Source of the DNA: Dendrophyllia cribrosa
Taxonomy: Eukaryota > Cnidaria > Anthozoa > Scleractinia > Dendrophylliidae
Reading direction: 5' to 3'
Assembly: GCA_024195265.1 (NCBI GenBank)
Contig: JAJLRJ010000011.1
Coordinates: 6,408,953-6,472,952, forward strand
Length of the DNA: 64,000 bases
The notes under the pieces were generated by a model. That model was given only the letters and a program-made list of their open reading frames with translations. It was not told the DNA's origin and did not search any database. Every line of letters starts with the position of its first letter. Within the stretch, counting starts at the first letter, position 1. This document shows positions 41,778-51,553 of the stretch, in pieces. A program made the position numbers and the translations under genes.

Positions 41778-42855
41778 TACACAAGAAGCGTTTGAAAGAC
41801 GGGCTAAAGAGCTGACGGAATTTCTAGTAGTCCGTGGTTACCACAGAAACATGGTACGAGAGCAAATACAGAGAGCTAGAGTGGTACCAAGAGAAATAGC
41901 TTTGACACCTAAAAGACGAGAAAACGGCAATAGGATACCATTTGTGGTATCGTATCACCCTGGTTTGCCAAATATCGGAGAAATTTTGAGAGAACTTCAA
42001 CCCGTCTTGGGGAGCTCGGTCAGATGTAAACGGCTGTAAAGGATCTACCTGTTATGGCTTTCCGACGACCTAAAAATTTAAAGGACTACTTGGTGAGAGC
42101 TAGACTGAAGCCCGCGAATTCAGAAGTGAGAGTGAAAGAGACTGTTAAATGCGGTAATAAGTGTTGCATGATTTGCAAAAATCATCTAAAAATAGGCCAC
42201 ACGTTTTTCAGTAAGAGAACAAATAAATCCTACAGTATTAATTATAAATTAGACTATAACTCAGATAATGTGGTGTATTTAATAAGTTGCAAGGTATGTG
42301 GACTTCAGTACGTGGGCCGGGATCAACTGTAACACCATTCCGGTTTCGCTTCAACAATCATAAGAGTAGAATTAACACTCACGTTAAGTCATCGAGGAAT
42401 TACAAGGAAATGGACGATCTCATATACAAACAATTTTTGTTCAAATGGACATCATGGAGTCAGTAATGTCGAGGTTATGCTAATAGACAGAGTTAATAAC
42501 GAAGAGAAGTTAAGAGAGAAAGAGGGTCAGTGGGCCTATAGCTCAAGACAATGGCTCCGGATGGACTTAATGCTAATGATTTTTTCTATTCTCAAAATCG
42601 CAGGGCGCGCGTGAGCCATTGATTTGCTTGAATGTATATTCTATTTTGTATTCTATTTCACGTAGTTTCAAAAGTTTGGTTTTGCGCGCGCATAGACTGT
42701 TATATTTGTGTGCGTCAGCAGTTTGTATAAGAACGCGTGTGAATAACGGTTTACTCCAGTCACCCTGATGAAGACCACTTTAAGGCCGAATTAGACGGTA
42801 CGATTTTTGCCTACAACCATCGCATGCAACCTTCTCACGTCATGCTTACGACATG
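41778..42855 (+). pseudogene. Penelope-like element, 5'-truncated and frameshifted (GIY-YIG end)
   Basis: Frames in order: EAFERRAKELTEFLVVRGYH, NRIPFVVSYHPGLPN, ILRELQPVLGSS (41786-42040), then MAFRRPKNLKDYLVRARLKP, CGNKCCMICKNH, and the GIY-YIG-like YLISCKVCGLQYVG (42054-42330). The rest is in shifted frames: FRFRFNNHKSRI, LIYKQF, NVEVMLIDRVNNEEKLREKE, ANDFFYSQNRR (42335-42615). This is the linker plus endonuclease of a Penelope-like retroelement; the RT is missing. The 3' UTR runs to about 42855 and includes CCTGATGAAGACC...GGCCGAAT at 42767, a decayed hammerhead-like core. Confidence 0.8.
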
Positions 42856-43045
42856 AATTGTGTCGTGTAATTTCATCCTACAACTCACTCAAGTCTGTTG
42901 TGTGCGACAAGAAAAAAGTTGTAGAGTTTTAAAACTTGTTTTAAAATCCTGCGACAGTCGTAGCGAAAATTGTACAAAATACCTCACCGTGCGGGAGTCT
43001 GTGGGGAAATTTGTGGGGGAGACGGTGCGTAATTTGGACCAAAAC

Positions 43046-45190
43046 ATGGCGGACGAGTCAATCATGGCGAAGATAAAAAAGGAAAAGATCACCTTTACTG
43101 ACGAGGAAGTAGATGTTCTCATCGGTCTGTGGAGCAAGGAAATGGTTTTGTTCAACTGTAAACACCAGGACTACTTCAAAAAAGATGCGAGAAATGCAGC
43201 AACACAGCGAATCTTGCAAAACCTGAACAAGGAAGGTAAGCACCTTTGGTATTGTTTTTATATTTTTCAAACTGTCCAAATTAAAGATTAATTTGGATTG
43301 TTTTCGAATGGACTTTTCTTATCGAAAGTATCCAATTACTCAGAAATTGGATAGTTTCTTTTAGCCAATCAAAGCTCAAGAAAAACAATAGAAATGTAAT
43401 TTTATCCTATCAGCGCGCAGCTTAGTCCTCGTTTCAAAATGGCGGGCGATGGGCCAGATTGATCTTTGTTTGGCGACGTTTTCAGTTAAAAATTAGATCG
43501 GTTTAGTTGACAAGGAACTACACGAAGGCATTTACAGATTTCCAGAAGTATCTAGAGAAAATTTAACTCATGCGAGAATAAGATGTCAACAAAAATACTC
43601 AAAAAGGTACATCAACATGGATCGAAGTGTTTGACAAGCAAGGCAGCTAGAACACATCGTATTCAATGAACTAACTGGACGAAATACTGCCGGTGCAAGT
43701 TCTCTGCTAAGGTGAGAAGGAAGGACGGAGAGGAATATGAACCAGAAGTTTAGCGGTTATGCAAGCTGGTTTAGATAAATATCTTAAAAACAATGTTCGT
43801 ACGGACATCACTATAAGTTTGGTATGATATAATTAACAAGTAACAGGACTACATGCTTGTCCAATTTGGAAATAATTGAATTCAAAATATTCCTCTGACT
43901 GCCAAATTGGACTCGGCCTACGGCCTCGTCCAATTTTGGCAGTCCTCGGAATTTTTTTCATCCAATTATTTCCAAATTGGACAGCATGTAGTCCTATTAC
44001 CTATACAAATTACAGAAAAATAATCTCAAATCATTAGTTTTTAGCTTAACAATTCCACACAAATGCTTCACCGTTTAATAGGTTGAGACTGAGGAAGTAC
44101 AGTATTTCTGTATTATTGTTCATGCAGTAATTAAGCTTTTAACTTATATGTTTGTGGTGAATCTTCTCTAAAGTTAAATACCGGTACTTGATTTTTTTGA
44201 TGTTTTTTTTTTAATTATTTTTATTGTATTATTTTTAGCTCCAGCAATAAAATATTGAAATTCTATGTTGACAAAATAAAGTAAAACGAAATACAATTTT
44301 GATTTTATGTTTTCAAAACATGTCAAAAACCCCTGATATAGTGGATATAATTACAAAGTTAGTGGTTATATATCGTGGGTTTATGAAAACCGCTGTAAAA
44401 ATAAATTATTTTTATTCCATATATTAATATATGATATATGATTTTAAAAATTATTTTTATTCTATATATATAATTCTAAATATAGACAAAATAAAGTAAC
44501 AAAATATTGTTATTTAATTCTGGCCATTCCTTGCTATATCTTCTAGGTCTTTCTCAAGAAGACCTGGTAAAAAAAATGGGATCACTCCGCTCCTACTTTG
44601 GAAAGGAGGTTGGCAAAGAACGAAACAGCAAGACTTCAGGTACTGGGAGAAAAGAAGTGTACACTTCGAAATGGCCATTCTTCAAATCATTACAGTTCCT
44701 GAAGGACAATATCACGCCAAGGAAAACAACATCTAACATGGATGATCCAATTGTTATTGGTGATGATCAGTCAAGTGATCATGAGTCTGCAGGCACATCA
44801 AATATCACCGATGTCAGCCAATTTGAAAACAGCTTACTTGTGGATCAGATCTCTGTTTTCAAGTTGAACAACCCTCCAACATCAAAAGCCAAAAAAAGAA
44901 AGTCAGCAGAACTGGAGGAAGAGCTTTTGGTTACATGTTTAGAAGAGCTCAAGAAACCAAGAAATGCCACACCTGTACCCACTCAAGATGCCGATACTGC
45001 TTTTGGCAACTATGTAGCAAAGCAGATAAAAAAGATACCAGATGGGTATTTGAAGGAGATGATGAAGATTGAAATTCAGCAGGTGATTGTCAGGGCAATG
45101 ATGACTGCGAGGCAAACTAATCAATCAACTGCACTCACAACAATTGACTTTAATGACTTGAACACAGCTATTTCATCTGACATTGCATGA
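43046..45190 (+). CDS. Harbinger accessory protein, MADF/Myb-like DNA-binding with BESS-like tail
   Basis: Second protein of Harbinger elements; it is thought to bind DNA and bring the transposase to the nucleus. Exon 1 is 43046-43235 (ATG at 43046, MADESIMAKIKKEKITFTDE), donor GTAAGC at 43236; exon 2 is 44547-45190, acceptor TTCTAG, phase 1 on both sides. Across the join the MADF-type block is complete: DVLIGLWSKEMVLFNCKHQD, YFKKDARNAATQRILQNLN, LVKKMGSLRSYFGKEVGKER, SKWPFFKSLQFLKD. After an acidic linker there is an NLS-like KAKKRKSAELEEE and a BESS-like FGNYVAKQIKKIPDGYLKEM near the end. No stop or frameshift, so it may be functional. The join is inferred from phase and domain continuity. 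Confidence 0.8.
43236..44546 (+). other. Intron of the accessory gene
   Basis: 1.3-kb AT-rich intron. Besides the palindrome at 43852-43996 it holds no recognisable feature. Confidence 0.65.
43852..43996. repeat. Palindromic MITE in the accessory gene intron
   Basis: CAGGACTACATGC, TGTCCAATTTGGAAATAATT on the left; the inverse on the right, ending GGACAGCATGTAGTCCT. The centre is CGGCCTACGGCCTCG. About 70-bp arms. Confidence 0.8.
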
Positions 45191-45812
45191 AAATTATGCT
45201 ATGAGAACTTTGCAATATCTGAGATTATAATTTTGTTGTTGTTGTTGTAAATATTATTACAAAAGCTTTTCAGGCTGGGTATGATGTTGTTTGATATCAG
45301 TCAGAGTGAAAATTATCAGTAAAGTGATTGATATTATATGCAAATGAATACATAACAGTGGAAACTCTTCACCTTTCTGGAGTGTTTAACAATGTACCAT
45401 TTCCCTTTTTTTATTGATATGCACCATGCAGCTCAAAAAAAAAATAGCAAATTGGTCTATTCAATCAAACGCAATTAAATAATTATTGTCTATATAGTCA
45501 AGTATCAATATAGCACCAATTTCAAAACACAACATTTATAATTATTTTGCAGTTTGTGACAGAAAATAGTTCAAAATAGTTCTTTGCTGAATAAGCTGAA
45601 TCAAAACTTACTATAAATAGTGTTTATATTTGATTAGTGGTACCATATATTATTTTGCTGAAGAAGTGACCACAGAAGCATAAAATATATTTTGAATTGT
45701 TAACAAATAAACATTGTTTTCATTTTTCATTTTTCAAATTGAGCTTGAATGTTTTCTATGAGGGCATGCATGTACAGGTTTAAATGATCAAAATAATGTT
45801 CTGATTCAAATG
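45191..45812. other. Spacer between convergent Harbinger genes
   Basis: AT-rich; short (GTT)n at 45233-45248. It presumably holds both polyadenylation sites: AATAAA-like words occur near 45705. Confidence 0.5.
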
Positions 45813-48047
45813 TCAAAGCAAGCATTTCCACTGCCATGGTACTTGTCCAGGGCCATTCACATATTGACACAGCTGATCCCTTATAGCTTCAGCTCGTCGA
45901 GGCTGCCTTCCCTTCCTTGAATTTGGAAAAGGTGTAAATGGGTTGTCTTTGATTTCTTGTCTCCAAGTACCTTCTTTGACAGACCCATCACTTAACTCTT
46001 CAGTGTCGACTGATCCTTGAGGTATGTAGCAACCAGGTGATTTAGATCTTAAGAAGTTATGAAGGGCGATGGCAGACAGGACAATTTTTATAGCACTTTC
46101 AGGGTGTACACAAAGGGTGGAGTGAAATACTCTAAATCTACTGGCAAGAATACCAAAAACATTTTCACTGACACGCCTTGCTCTTGAGATCCTGTAGTTG
46201 AATACTCTCTTCTCCTCAGATAGGTTTCTTTGTGGATAAGGCTTCATGATGTTTACTTCAAGGGGAAATGCTTCATCTCCAGCAAGAAAGTATGGAACTG
46301 GTTCTACAGATTCAGCTCCTTCAAAAGACTGATCCATGGATTGTGGAAGTAGAGAGGGTTCTGGGAGTCCTAAAGCACCTTGAAGATAGATAAATTATTA
46401 TAAGTAACTAATTGTATGTTTTGTTTTATAGATGAATTAATCTTATTAATTAAGTTCAAAAAGTTTGAGCAAAATGTCAAAAATTCCCTACTGTTCTTTA
46501 AGTACATAAAAAAAATTGCTGAAAAAAGTAAAAAAAAATTCAAACAGCAAAGGCACCGAGCATAATATTGCAATATAATCAACTTACACTTGCAAGTACT
46601 GCAATTGCCAATATCCTAAATCAACATATTTGAGAATCATATGATCTAGCTGCATGTCAGTATATAGAATTATTGTGGGCTTGTCCGACCAAAGGAAAAT
46701 TGTATGCCAAATTCTAATAATTGGGTTAATGTAATCATCATATACTACCTGCAGCAAGTGTTTTCCAAAACTGTGAATTTTTCAATACACCCCCATCACT
46801 AATACGACCTTGGCAGCCAACATCTGCAAACGTAAACTTGTAGTCGGCATCAACCACTGCCATGAGTACAATGCTATAGTACCCCTTATAGTTATAAAAT
46901 TCAGAGCCACTATTTTTTGAATGGAGTATTTGCACATGCTTTCCATCTGCAGCCCCAATACAGTTAGGGAGTTGCCACCTTTCTTCAAAAAGTTTTGCCA
47001 CAGATAGCCACTCTTGTGGAGTATTTGGGCACTTGAAATGATCTTTGAGAACTTTGTATATTGCCTCACAAACTTCAGGGATTATGATGGTGGACAATGT
47101 TGGCTGACTAATCCTGTACTGATATTGGAGACTTGAAAAAGACTCTCCTGTTGCTAAAAACCTCAGGGTTACAGCAAGCCTTTCTTCTGGAGGGATTGCT
47201 TCTCTCATGTTTGTGTCTTTTTTCTTGATTAATGGTGTGATTTTATGCAGAAGGTCCTGTAATACATATAGAACATAACAATTTAATAGATTTCATTATT
47301 TAAAAGATTATAGATATTATTGTTAGACAATTGAGCTTCATTCGTTGATTTTGATTAAGCAGTTTTTTCGTAAGTTCAAGAAAGCATAAATTTTATATTG
47401 ATTAGATCATAGTGTACAATTTTAATTTAAGCTAATTACTATGTACACTGTATGTTGTTAATATTTTCAAAAGTAACAGACAGTGCTCTTTTTTCCTTTA
47501 GATATATTAGGCTCATAGCTTTAAAATTTTCAGATTTCCTCTTCGCAAGTAACATTTTCATTATCATTGAAACTAAATTAAAGAGTTTGTTGAAATTGTT
47601 CAATTCAGACTACATCACTTTGATCTTCGCGTCGATCGAAATTAGTGATGAATTAAAATGAAGCCATTTCTTCAAACTTATAAGAAAAATAAAAGTAACA
47701 CACAGTGTCAACAAGTAAGAATGTGATGTAATACACAATCAGCAACGAATTAAACAGGTCGAAAATCTAGAATTTTTTTCAAGATTAAAATACCGTACCT
47801 CAAATGTTGTAGCATCCATTCGTAGATATCGCCGATAGTTTCCTTCGTCTTCCAAGCGTAACTCTTGAATAATTTCTCTAAACGCTCCCATGTCCTTCCT
47901 CCGTTTCAACCATTCCTTCTCTCTTGTCTTTCTTTGCCTTATCTTTTTCCTTCGCCGCAACAAACAACAAACAACCGTAGCCGCCGCAACAAACCCTGCG
48001 TCGGCCACCTTGTTAATTTGTTGTGGGTCCCAGTCCCGATCGATCAA
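45813..48047 (-). CDS. PIF/Harbinger transposase (DDE_Tnp_4), three exons
   Basis: Cuts and joins transposon ends. Exons on the minus strand: (48047)48008-47799, 47256-46749, 46378-45813, with donors GTACGG and GTAGTA, acceptors TACAG and TCAAG, and phases 0 and 1. The N-terminus has VADAGFVAAATVVCCLLRRR, EWLKRRKDMGAFREIIQELR, NYRRYLRMDATTFE; exon 2 has LAVTLRFLATGESFSSLQYQ, CIGAADGKHVQILHSKNSGS (first Asp), YKGYYSIVLMAVVDADYKFT, GRISDGGVLKNS; exon 3 has LAGDEAFPLEVNIMKPYP (second Asp), VFNYRISRARRVSENVFGIL (Glu), then a basic C-terminus. The catalytic triad D-D-E is intact and no stop interrupts the model. The expected start MADAGF reads GTG (48008-48006), and a stop lies in frame just upstream of 48047, so either the start codon is lost or translation begins at a later Met or from an upstream exon. 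Confidence 0.85.
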
Positions 48048-48118
48048 AAATTAATGAATCGCAGGCGATTTTCGCGAGTTGTAAGTGAAGTGTTGTAGAT
48101 GTGTGATTCTGACCTAAG

Positions 48119-48250
48119 TCATGTCGTAAGCATGACGTGAGAAGGTTGCATGCGATGGTTGTAGGCAAAAATCTTACTGTCTAATTCGGCCTTTAAGTGG
48201 TTGAAATATAGGTGTAATTGAATCAAACTAGTTTTTTCCTTTATTGTGTT
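48119..48250 (-). mobile_element. 3' end of a Penelope-like element
   Basis: The minus-strand sequence TTTTTGCCTACAACCATCGC and CACGTCATGCTTACGACATG matches the 3' UTR of the PLE at 42808-42855. It ends upstream in (TA)n (48251-48298). No coding part left. Confidence 0.7.

Positions 48251-48298
<48 letters not shown>
48251..48298. repeat. (TA)n microsatellite
   Basis: About 24 TA units between two oppositely degraded PLE ends. Confidence 0.95.
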
Positions 48299-48299
<1 letters not shown>

Positions 48300-48365
48300 C
48301 ACATTGTATACATGATATATATATAGAGAGAGAGAGAGAGAATAAGTAGACACGGTTAAACTTTT

Positions 48366-48436
48366 GACTTCGGTTTAATGCATACAGGTCTGTTTCGTAC
48401 AGGGCGAACCTGCACTCCTCAGTGCAAGACCAAAAG
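48366..48436 (-). ncRNA. Hammerhead ribozyme motif (type I, minimal stem III), PLE left arm
   Basis: Same motif as 49369-49438, inverted. Core CTGAGGA, stem II GTGCAGG/CCTGTAC with a small loop, GAAAC, loop, GTA cleavage triplet. Confidence 0.7.
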
Positions 48437-48499
48437 TGAACTACAAAGAACATTTACAGTATAAAAAGCATCATATCTCCATGGAGATAACGTTCATGT

Positions 48500-49207
48500 C
48501 TAGACGATTTTCAGCAGAAATTTATCTTTATGTCTACATTTACTGACTAATTCGTTTCGTTTGTTCAAGGTTGCGGTTTCCGGTTTGCACAAGATGAAAA
48601 ACTTTTCAGCTATACACAAATTACATCGCTTCGTAATATTCGAGTAGTGGGGAGCACGGCATAAAATGTTCCACTTAATTGCATAATCTAAATTGTTGTC
48701 CTTCAAGTGCCAGATGTGTTTACTTAGTTCAGTTGCGTTACGCTTAGATTCCGTCTTGAATGAGGTTTTGTGGTTGGCGTATCTGGATTTAAAGCTTGTG
48801 GCAGTCAGTCCAACGTACGTTTGCACTGTATCGCCGGAGGTCACTTTCGCACAGTATACGATGTCGTTTGTTAGGCACTCTCCGTCCAGGGGGCATGTTG
48901 TGTTCTTCGGGCAACTGCATTTTCTCTCGGTTTCAGGGACTTCACTGATTCTTAATAGTTTCTTGTTGTTTCCTTCGATGATTGTTTTCACGTTTGGCAT
49001 GCAGCTGTATGAAATTTTCACAGTGTTCCGATTAAAAATCTTGTGGAGATTGCTAGATTTTGGAAAACATTTATCAAGGATCTTTAAGAATTCCTTTCCG
49101 ATGTTTGTCTTCACGTTACGATCGAATGGGGGGTTGTACCAAATAATATTGCGTTTTCTGTTCTTCGTTTCTGGTTTTGGTTTCTCATAGCGCAGCTTAT
49201 AGTTGTA
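48500..49207 (-). pseudogene. PLE protein fragment: Cys-rich linker and GIY-YIG endonuclease
   Basis: Endonuclease end of a Penelope-like RT protein. The minus frame reads SGYNYKLRYEKPKPETKNRK, RNIIWYNPPFDRNVKTNIGK, LDKCFPKSSNLHKIFNRNTV, SYSCMPNVKTIIEGNNK, then CSCPKNTTCPLDGECL, the GIY-YIG core TYVGLTATSFKSRYANHKTS, and RCNLCIAEKFFILC...LVSKCRHKDKFLL. It is open to its stop at 48500 but lacks the RT because of 5' truncation at 49207, where an inverted 3' end is attached. Confidence 0.85.
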
Positions 49208-49368
49208 ACCGGAAACCGCAACCTTGAACAAACGAAACGAATTAGTCAGTAAATGTAGACATAAAGATAAATTTCTGCTGAAAAACGTGATGTGACATCG
49301 TCTAGACATGAACGTTATCTCCATGGAGATATGATGCTTTTTATACTGTAAATGTTCTTTGTAGTTCA

Positions 49369-49438
49369 CTTTTGGTCTTGCACTGAGGAGTGCAGGTTCG
49401 CCCTGTACGAAACAGACCTGTATGCATTAAACCGAAGT
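49369..49438 (+). ncRNA. Hammerhead ribozyme motif (type I, minimal stem III), PLE right arm
   Basis: Stem I strands TTGGTCTTGCA and TGCATTAAACC (with an internal loop), core CTGAGGA (49383-49389), stem II GTGCAGG/CCTGTAC, GAAAC (49409-49413), six-base loop, GTA (49420-49422) with cleavage expected after the A. Hammerheads of this form are known from Penelope-like elements. Confidence 0.75.
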
Positions 49439-49527
49439 CAAAAGTTTAACCGTGTCTACTTATTCTCTCTATATTTGCTCTACCGATGGTATCGAGCCCT
49501 CTCGACACACAATACAAAGATTCTCCT

Positions 49528-49530
<3 letters not shown>

Positions 49531-49625
<95 letters not shown>
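49531..49625. repeat. (TA)n microsatellite, compound
   Basis: Two TA runs separated by TGATGTG, between the PLE and the tRNA-like duplicate. Confidence 0.95.
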
Positions 49626-49627
49626 AT

Positions 49628-49752
49628 CTGCGTTATTGCGTGGTCGTCCTGGTGGTGTAGTGGTTAACACATCGACGCTAGAAAGTCGGGGACGCGGGTT
49701 CGAATCCCGATCAGGACAATTTTTAAGGTTTTCACTTTGTGTTTATTTATTC
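49628..49752 (+). repeat. tRNA-like repeat, copy 1
   Basis: 49646-49717 folds as acceptor GTCCTGG/TCAGGAC, D stem GTGT/ACAC and T arm GCGGGTTCGAATCCCGA, with perfect B box GGTTCGAATCC and an A-box-like TAGTGGTTAAC. The anticodon arm only closes with an 8-base loop (GCTAGAAA), so it is a tRNA pseudogene or SINE head rather than a sure tRNA gene; if real the anticodon would be ambiguous. A second identical copy lies 257 bases on. Confidence 0.6.
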
Positions 49753-49884
49753 TTTATTTGACTGGTTTAAGTTCATTTGTGTTATTTATATTCGTCAAAA
49801 AGGCCTAGAAGCCTTCCAATCAGCTCCTGTGAAAACACTGAAAATTGTTCGGGAGGCCCGTGAGCCATAAAACCTAAAGTTCGG

Positions 49885-50004
49885 CTGCGTTATTGCGTGG
49901 TCGTCCTGGTGGTGTAGTGGTTAACACATCGACGCTAGAAAGTCGGGGACGCGGGTTCGAATCCCGATCAGGACAATTTTTAAGGTTTTCACTTTGTGTT
50001 TATT

Positions 50005-50009
<5 letters not shown>
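49885..50009 (+). repeat. tRNA-like repeat, copy 2
   Basis: Identical over about 125 bp to 49628-49752; the tRNA-like part is 49903-49974. The intervening 49753-49884 is single copy. It ends straight into (TA)n. Confidence 0.6.

Positions 50010-50050
<41 letters not shown>
50010..50050. repeat. (TA)n microsatellite
   Basis: Directly joins the truncated 5' end of the following Penelope-like fragment. Confidence 0.95.
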
Positions 50051-50053
<3 letters not shown>

Positions 50054-50687
50054 ATGTATGTAATTATTTGAGTCTGGACAATAAGTTCACAAGTCATGTC
50101 ACGGGAAAGACATACTCCATTAACTATAACCTAGATTGTAACTCAAAAAACGTCATTTATTTAATTTTTTGTAAGGTGTGTGGTATGCAGTATGTGGGAT
50201 CGACAATGACGAAGTTTAGGTTAAGGTTCAACAATCACAAAAGCCGCCTTAGAGGACACGCAAAACTCGTACACAATCAAAAGGAAAAAGATGACTTTAT
50301 TTATCGACATTTCTCTTCAGAAGGTCACCGTGGTTTAAAGGACTTGGGCGTTTTGCTCATTGATAGAGTTGCAAACGAAAGGGAATTGTTACAGAAAGAG
50401 GGACAATGGGCGTATAGGCTGAAGAGCCTCAAGCCGCATGGTTTAAACGAGAGTGACTTTTTCTATTCTCAGAACCGCGCGGTTCGAGAGAGAAGTTATT
50501 GAAATCTTTAATGCACGCGCAGGAATGTAACGCGTATTTTAACGGTTTAAAACGCGCGCGCTAGTATCAGCTGCTTGCATCAGTGGTGTTTCGCGTTTGT
50601 AACGGTCACTCACCGTGAAGAAGGCCGGTGTACCCGGTCGAAATATAGGTGATTTACAACAAAAAATCTTGTCTTCATTCATGTTAA

Positions 50688-50690
<3 letters not shown>
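50051..50690 (+). pseudogene. Penelope-like element, GIY-YIG end only
   Basis: Open frame to a stop at 50500-50502: CDVCNYLSLDNKFTSHV, GKTYSINYNLDCNSKNVIYL, FCKVCGMQYVGSTMTKFRLR (GIY-YIG core), FNNHKSRLRGHAKLVH, DFIYRHFSSEGHRGLKD, RELLQKEGQWAYRLKSLKPH, ESDFFYSQNRAV. It belongs to the same family as 41778-42855, in better condition. 5'-truncated exactly at (TA)n. The 3' UTR has GTGAAGAAGGCCGG...CGGTCGAAAT near 50618, a degenerate hammerhead-like core. Confidence 0.85.

Positions 50691-50725
<35 letters not shown>
50690..50725. repeat. (TA)n microsatellite
   Basis: Follows the PLE 3' end. Confidence 0.95.
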
Positions 50726-50727
<2 letters not shown>

Positions 50728-50825
50728 CCGTTAACTTTTGTGATGGGTCCCTCAGACAATGCTCCCTAAGTAGTCCAAATTTGGAGGATCACTGTAGCGA
50801 TCGTGGGGACTTGAAGTTTTGTAAA

Positions 50826-50957
50826 TTAATTTTTCTTTGTGATGGTCAAGAAGCCAACTCCAATTGGACTTTCAGATGTTTAAATATAAAGCACTTAAAT
50901 ATAAACATCTGAAAGTCCAATTGGAGTTGGCTTCTTGACCATCACAAAGAAAAATTA
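50826..50957. repeat. Palindrome with about 60-bp arms
   Basis: AATTTTTCTTTGTGATGGTC, AAGAAGCCAACTCCAATTGG on the left, exact inverse on the right, centre near 50891 (TATAAAGCACTTAAATATAA). It ends in (TA)n at 50957. Confidence 0.9.
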
Positions 50958-50978
50958 TATATATATATATATATATAT

Positions 50979-51175
50979 AGAATTTTCACTTGTAAAACAA
51001 TAAGCTCCGACTCCAGTCAAGACTTTTGACAGATTTATTCTCAACGTTTCGGCCTCACGGCCTTCTTCAGGAGAATTATTCTCCTGAAGAAGGCCGTGAG
51101 GCCGAAACGTTGAGAATAAATCTGTCAAAAGTCTTGACTGGAGTCGGAGCTTATTGTTTTACAAGTGAAAATTCT
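50979..51175. repeat. Perfect palindrome of two PLE-type 3' ends, 98-bp arms
   Basis: Each arm contains CCTGAAGAAGGCCGTGAGGC then CGAAACGTTGAGAATAAA, a CTGAAGA...GAAAC hammerhead-like core with stem AGGCC/GGCC and a GTGA loop. The centre is GGAGAATTATTCTCC at 51077. A foldback of a third PLE family's end; flanked by (TA)n on the left. Confidence 0.85.
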
Positions 51176-51267
51176 ACAAATACTTTCAATACTCCAAGAT
51201 CGCGCAAGTGATCTTCCATTCCAGGGCTCAGAGGAGCATTGTTTGAGGGACCAATCACAAGTCTTCA

Positions 51268-51284
<17 letters not shown>

Positions 51285-51319
<35 letters not shown>
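51285..51319. repeat. (TA)n microsatellite, with A17 run before it
   Basis: Poly(A) 51267-51284 then (TA)n, directly preceding the PLE inverted pair. Confidence 0.95.
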
Positions 51320-51321
<2 letters not shown>

Positions 51322-51354
51322 CCAAGAAGGAAAATCACTCAACTTTGATGACCA

Positions 51355-51411
51355 TAAGTTTAATACAAACTTGTTTCGTAGGTGTTGCCACCCACTCCTC
51401 AGTTAAACTTA
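51355..51411 (-). ncRNA. Hammerhead ribozyme motif (left arm)
   Basis: Exact inverse copy of the motif at 54449-54505, downstream of the left PLE coding region. Confidence 0.8.
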
Positions 51412-51553
51412 CAATGATTGATCCCTTGTTTGACTACGTTATTTATATGTATGATTTCGCAAGACGCACACTCTACCTAACCGTTAAAAAACCGTTAAAA
51501 ATATGCGCGCGCCTAAAGAATACATGCGCGCGCACTACTTGCTTCGGTAGAAC

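Larger units (their letters stand above)
42856..48118. mobile_element. PIF/Harbinger-type transposon with two genes
   Basis: Contains an accessory MADF/BESS-like gene (+) and a convergent DDE_4 transposase (-), the two-gene layout of PIF/Harbinger. It is bounded on both sides by inward-facing 3' ends of the same Penelope-like family (42808-42855 + and 48119-48170 -, both with CATGCTTACGACATGA-type ends). I could not define its TIRs, so the limits are approximate. Confidence 0.6.
48334..49470 (-). mobile_element. Penelope-like element flanked by inverted copies of its own 3' end
   Basis: Arms 48334-48583 and 49208-49470 are inverse copies of about 250 bp, covering the last coding codons and 3' UTR. 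The middle is the rest of the truncated element. Both arms contain the hammerhead motif. The right arm has about 13 extra bases (49282-49295). The outer ends are next to (TA)n and (GA)n. Confidence 0.85.

Noticed and set aside
42767..42800. CCTGATGAAGACC...GGCCGAAT as a hammerhead ribozyme
   Set aside because: Stem II is possible but GAAA has become GAAT and no stem I or cleavage triplet pairs up; kept only as a decayed motif.
50618..50650. GTGAAGAAGGCCGG...CGGTCGAAAT as a hammerhead ribozyme
   Set aside because: The first core base C is G and stem I does not form; likely a degenerate relative.
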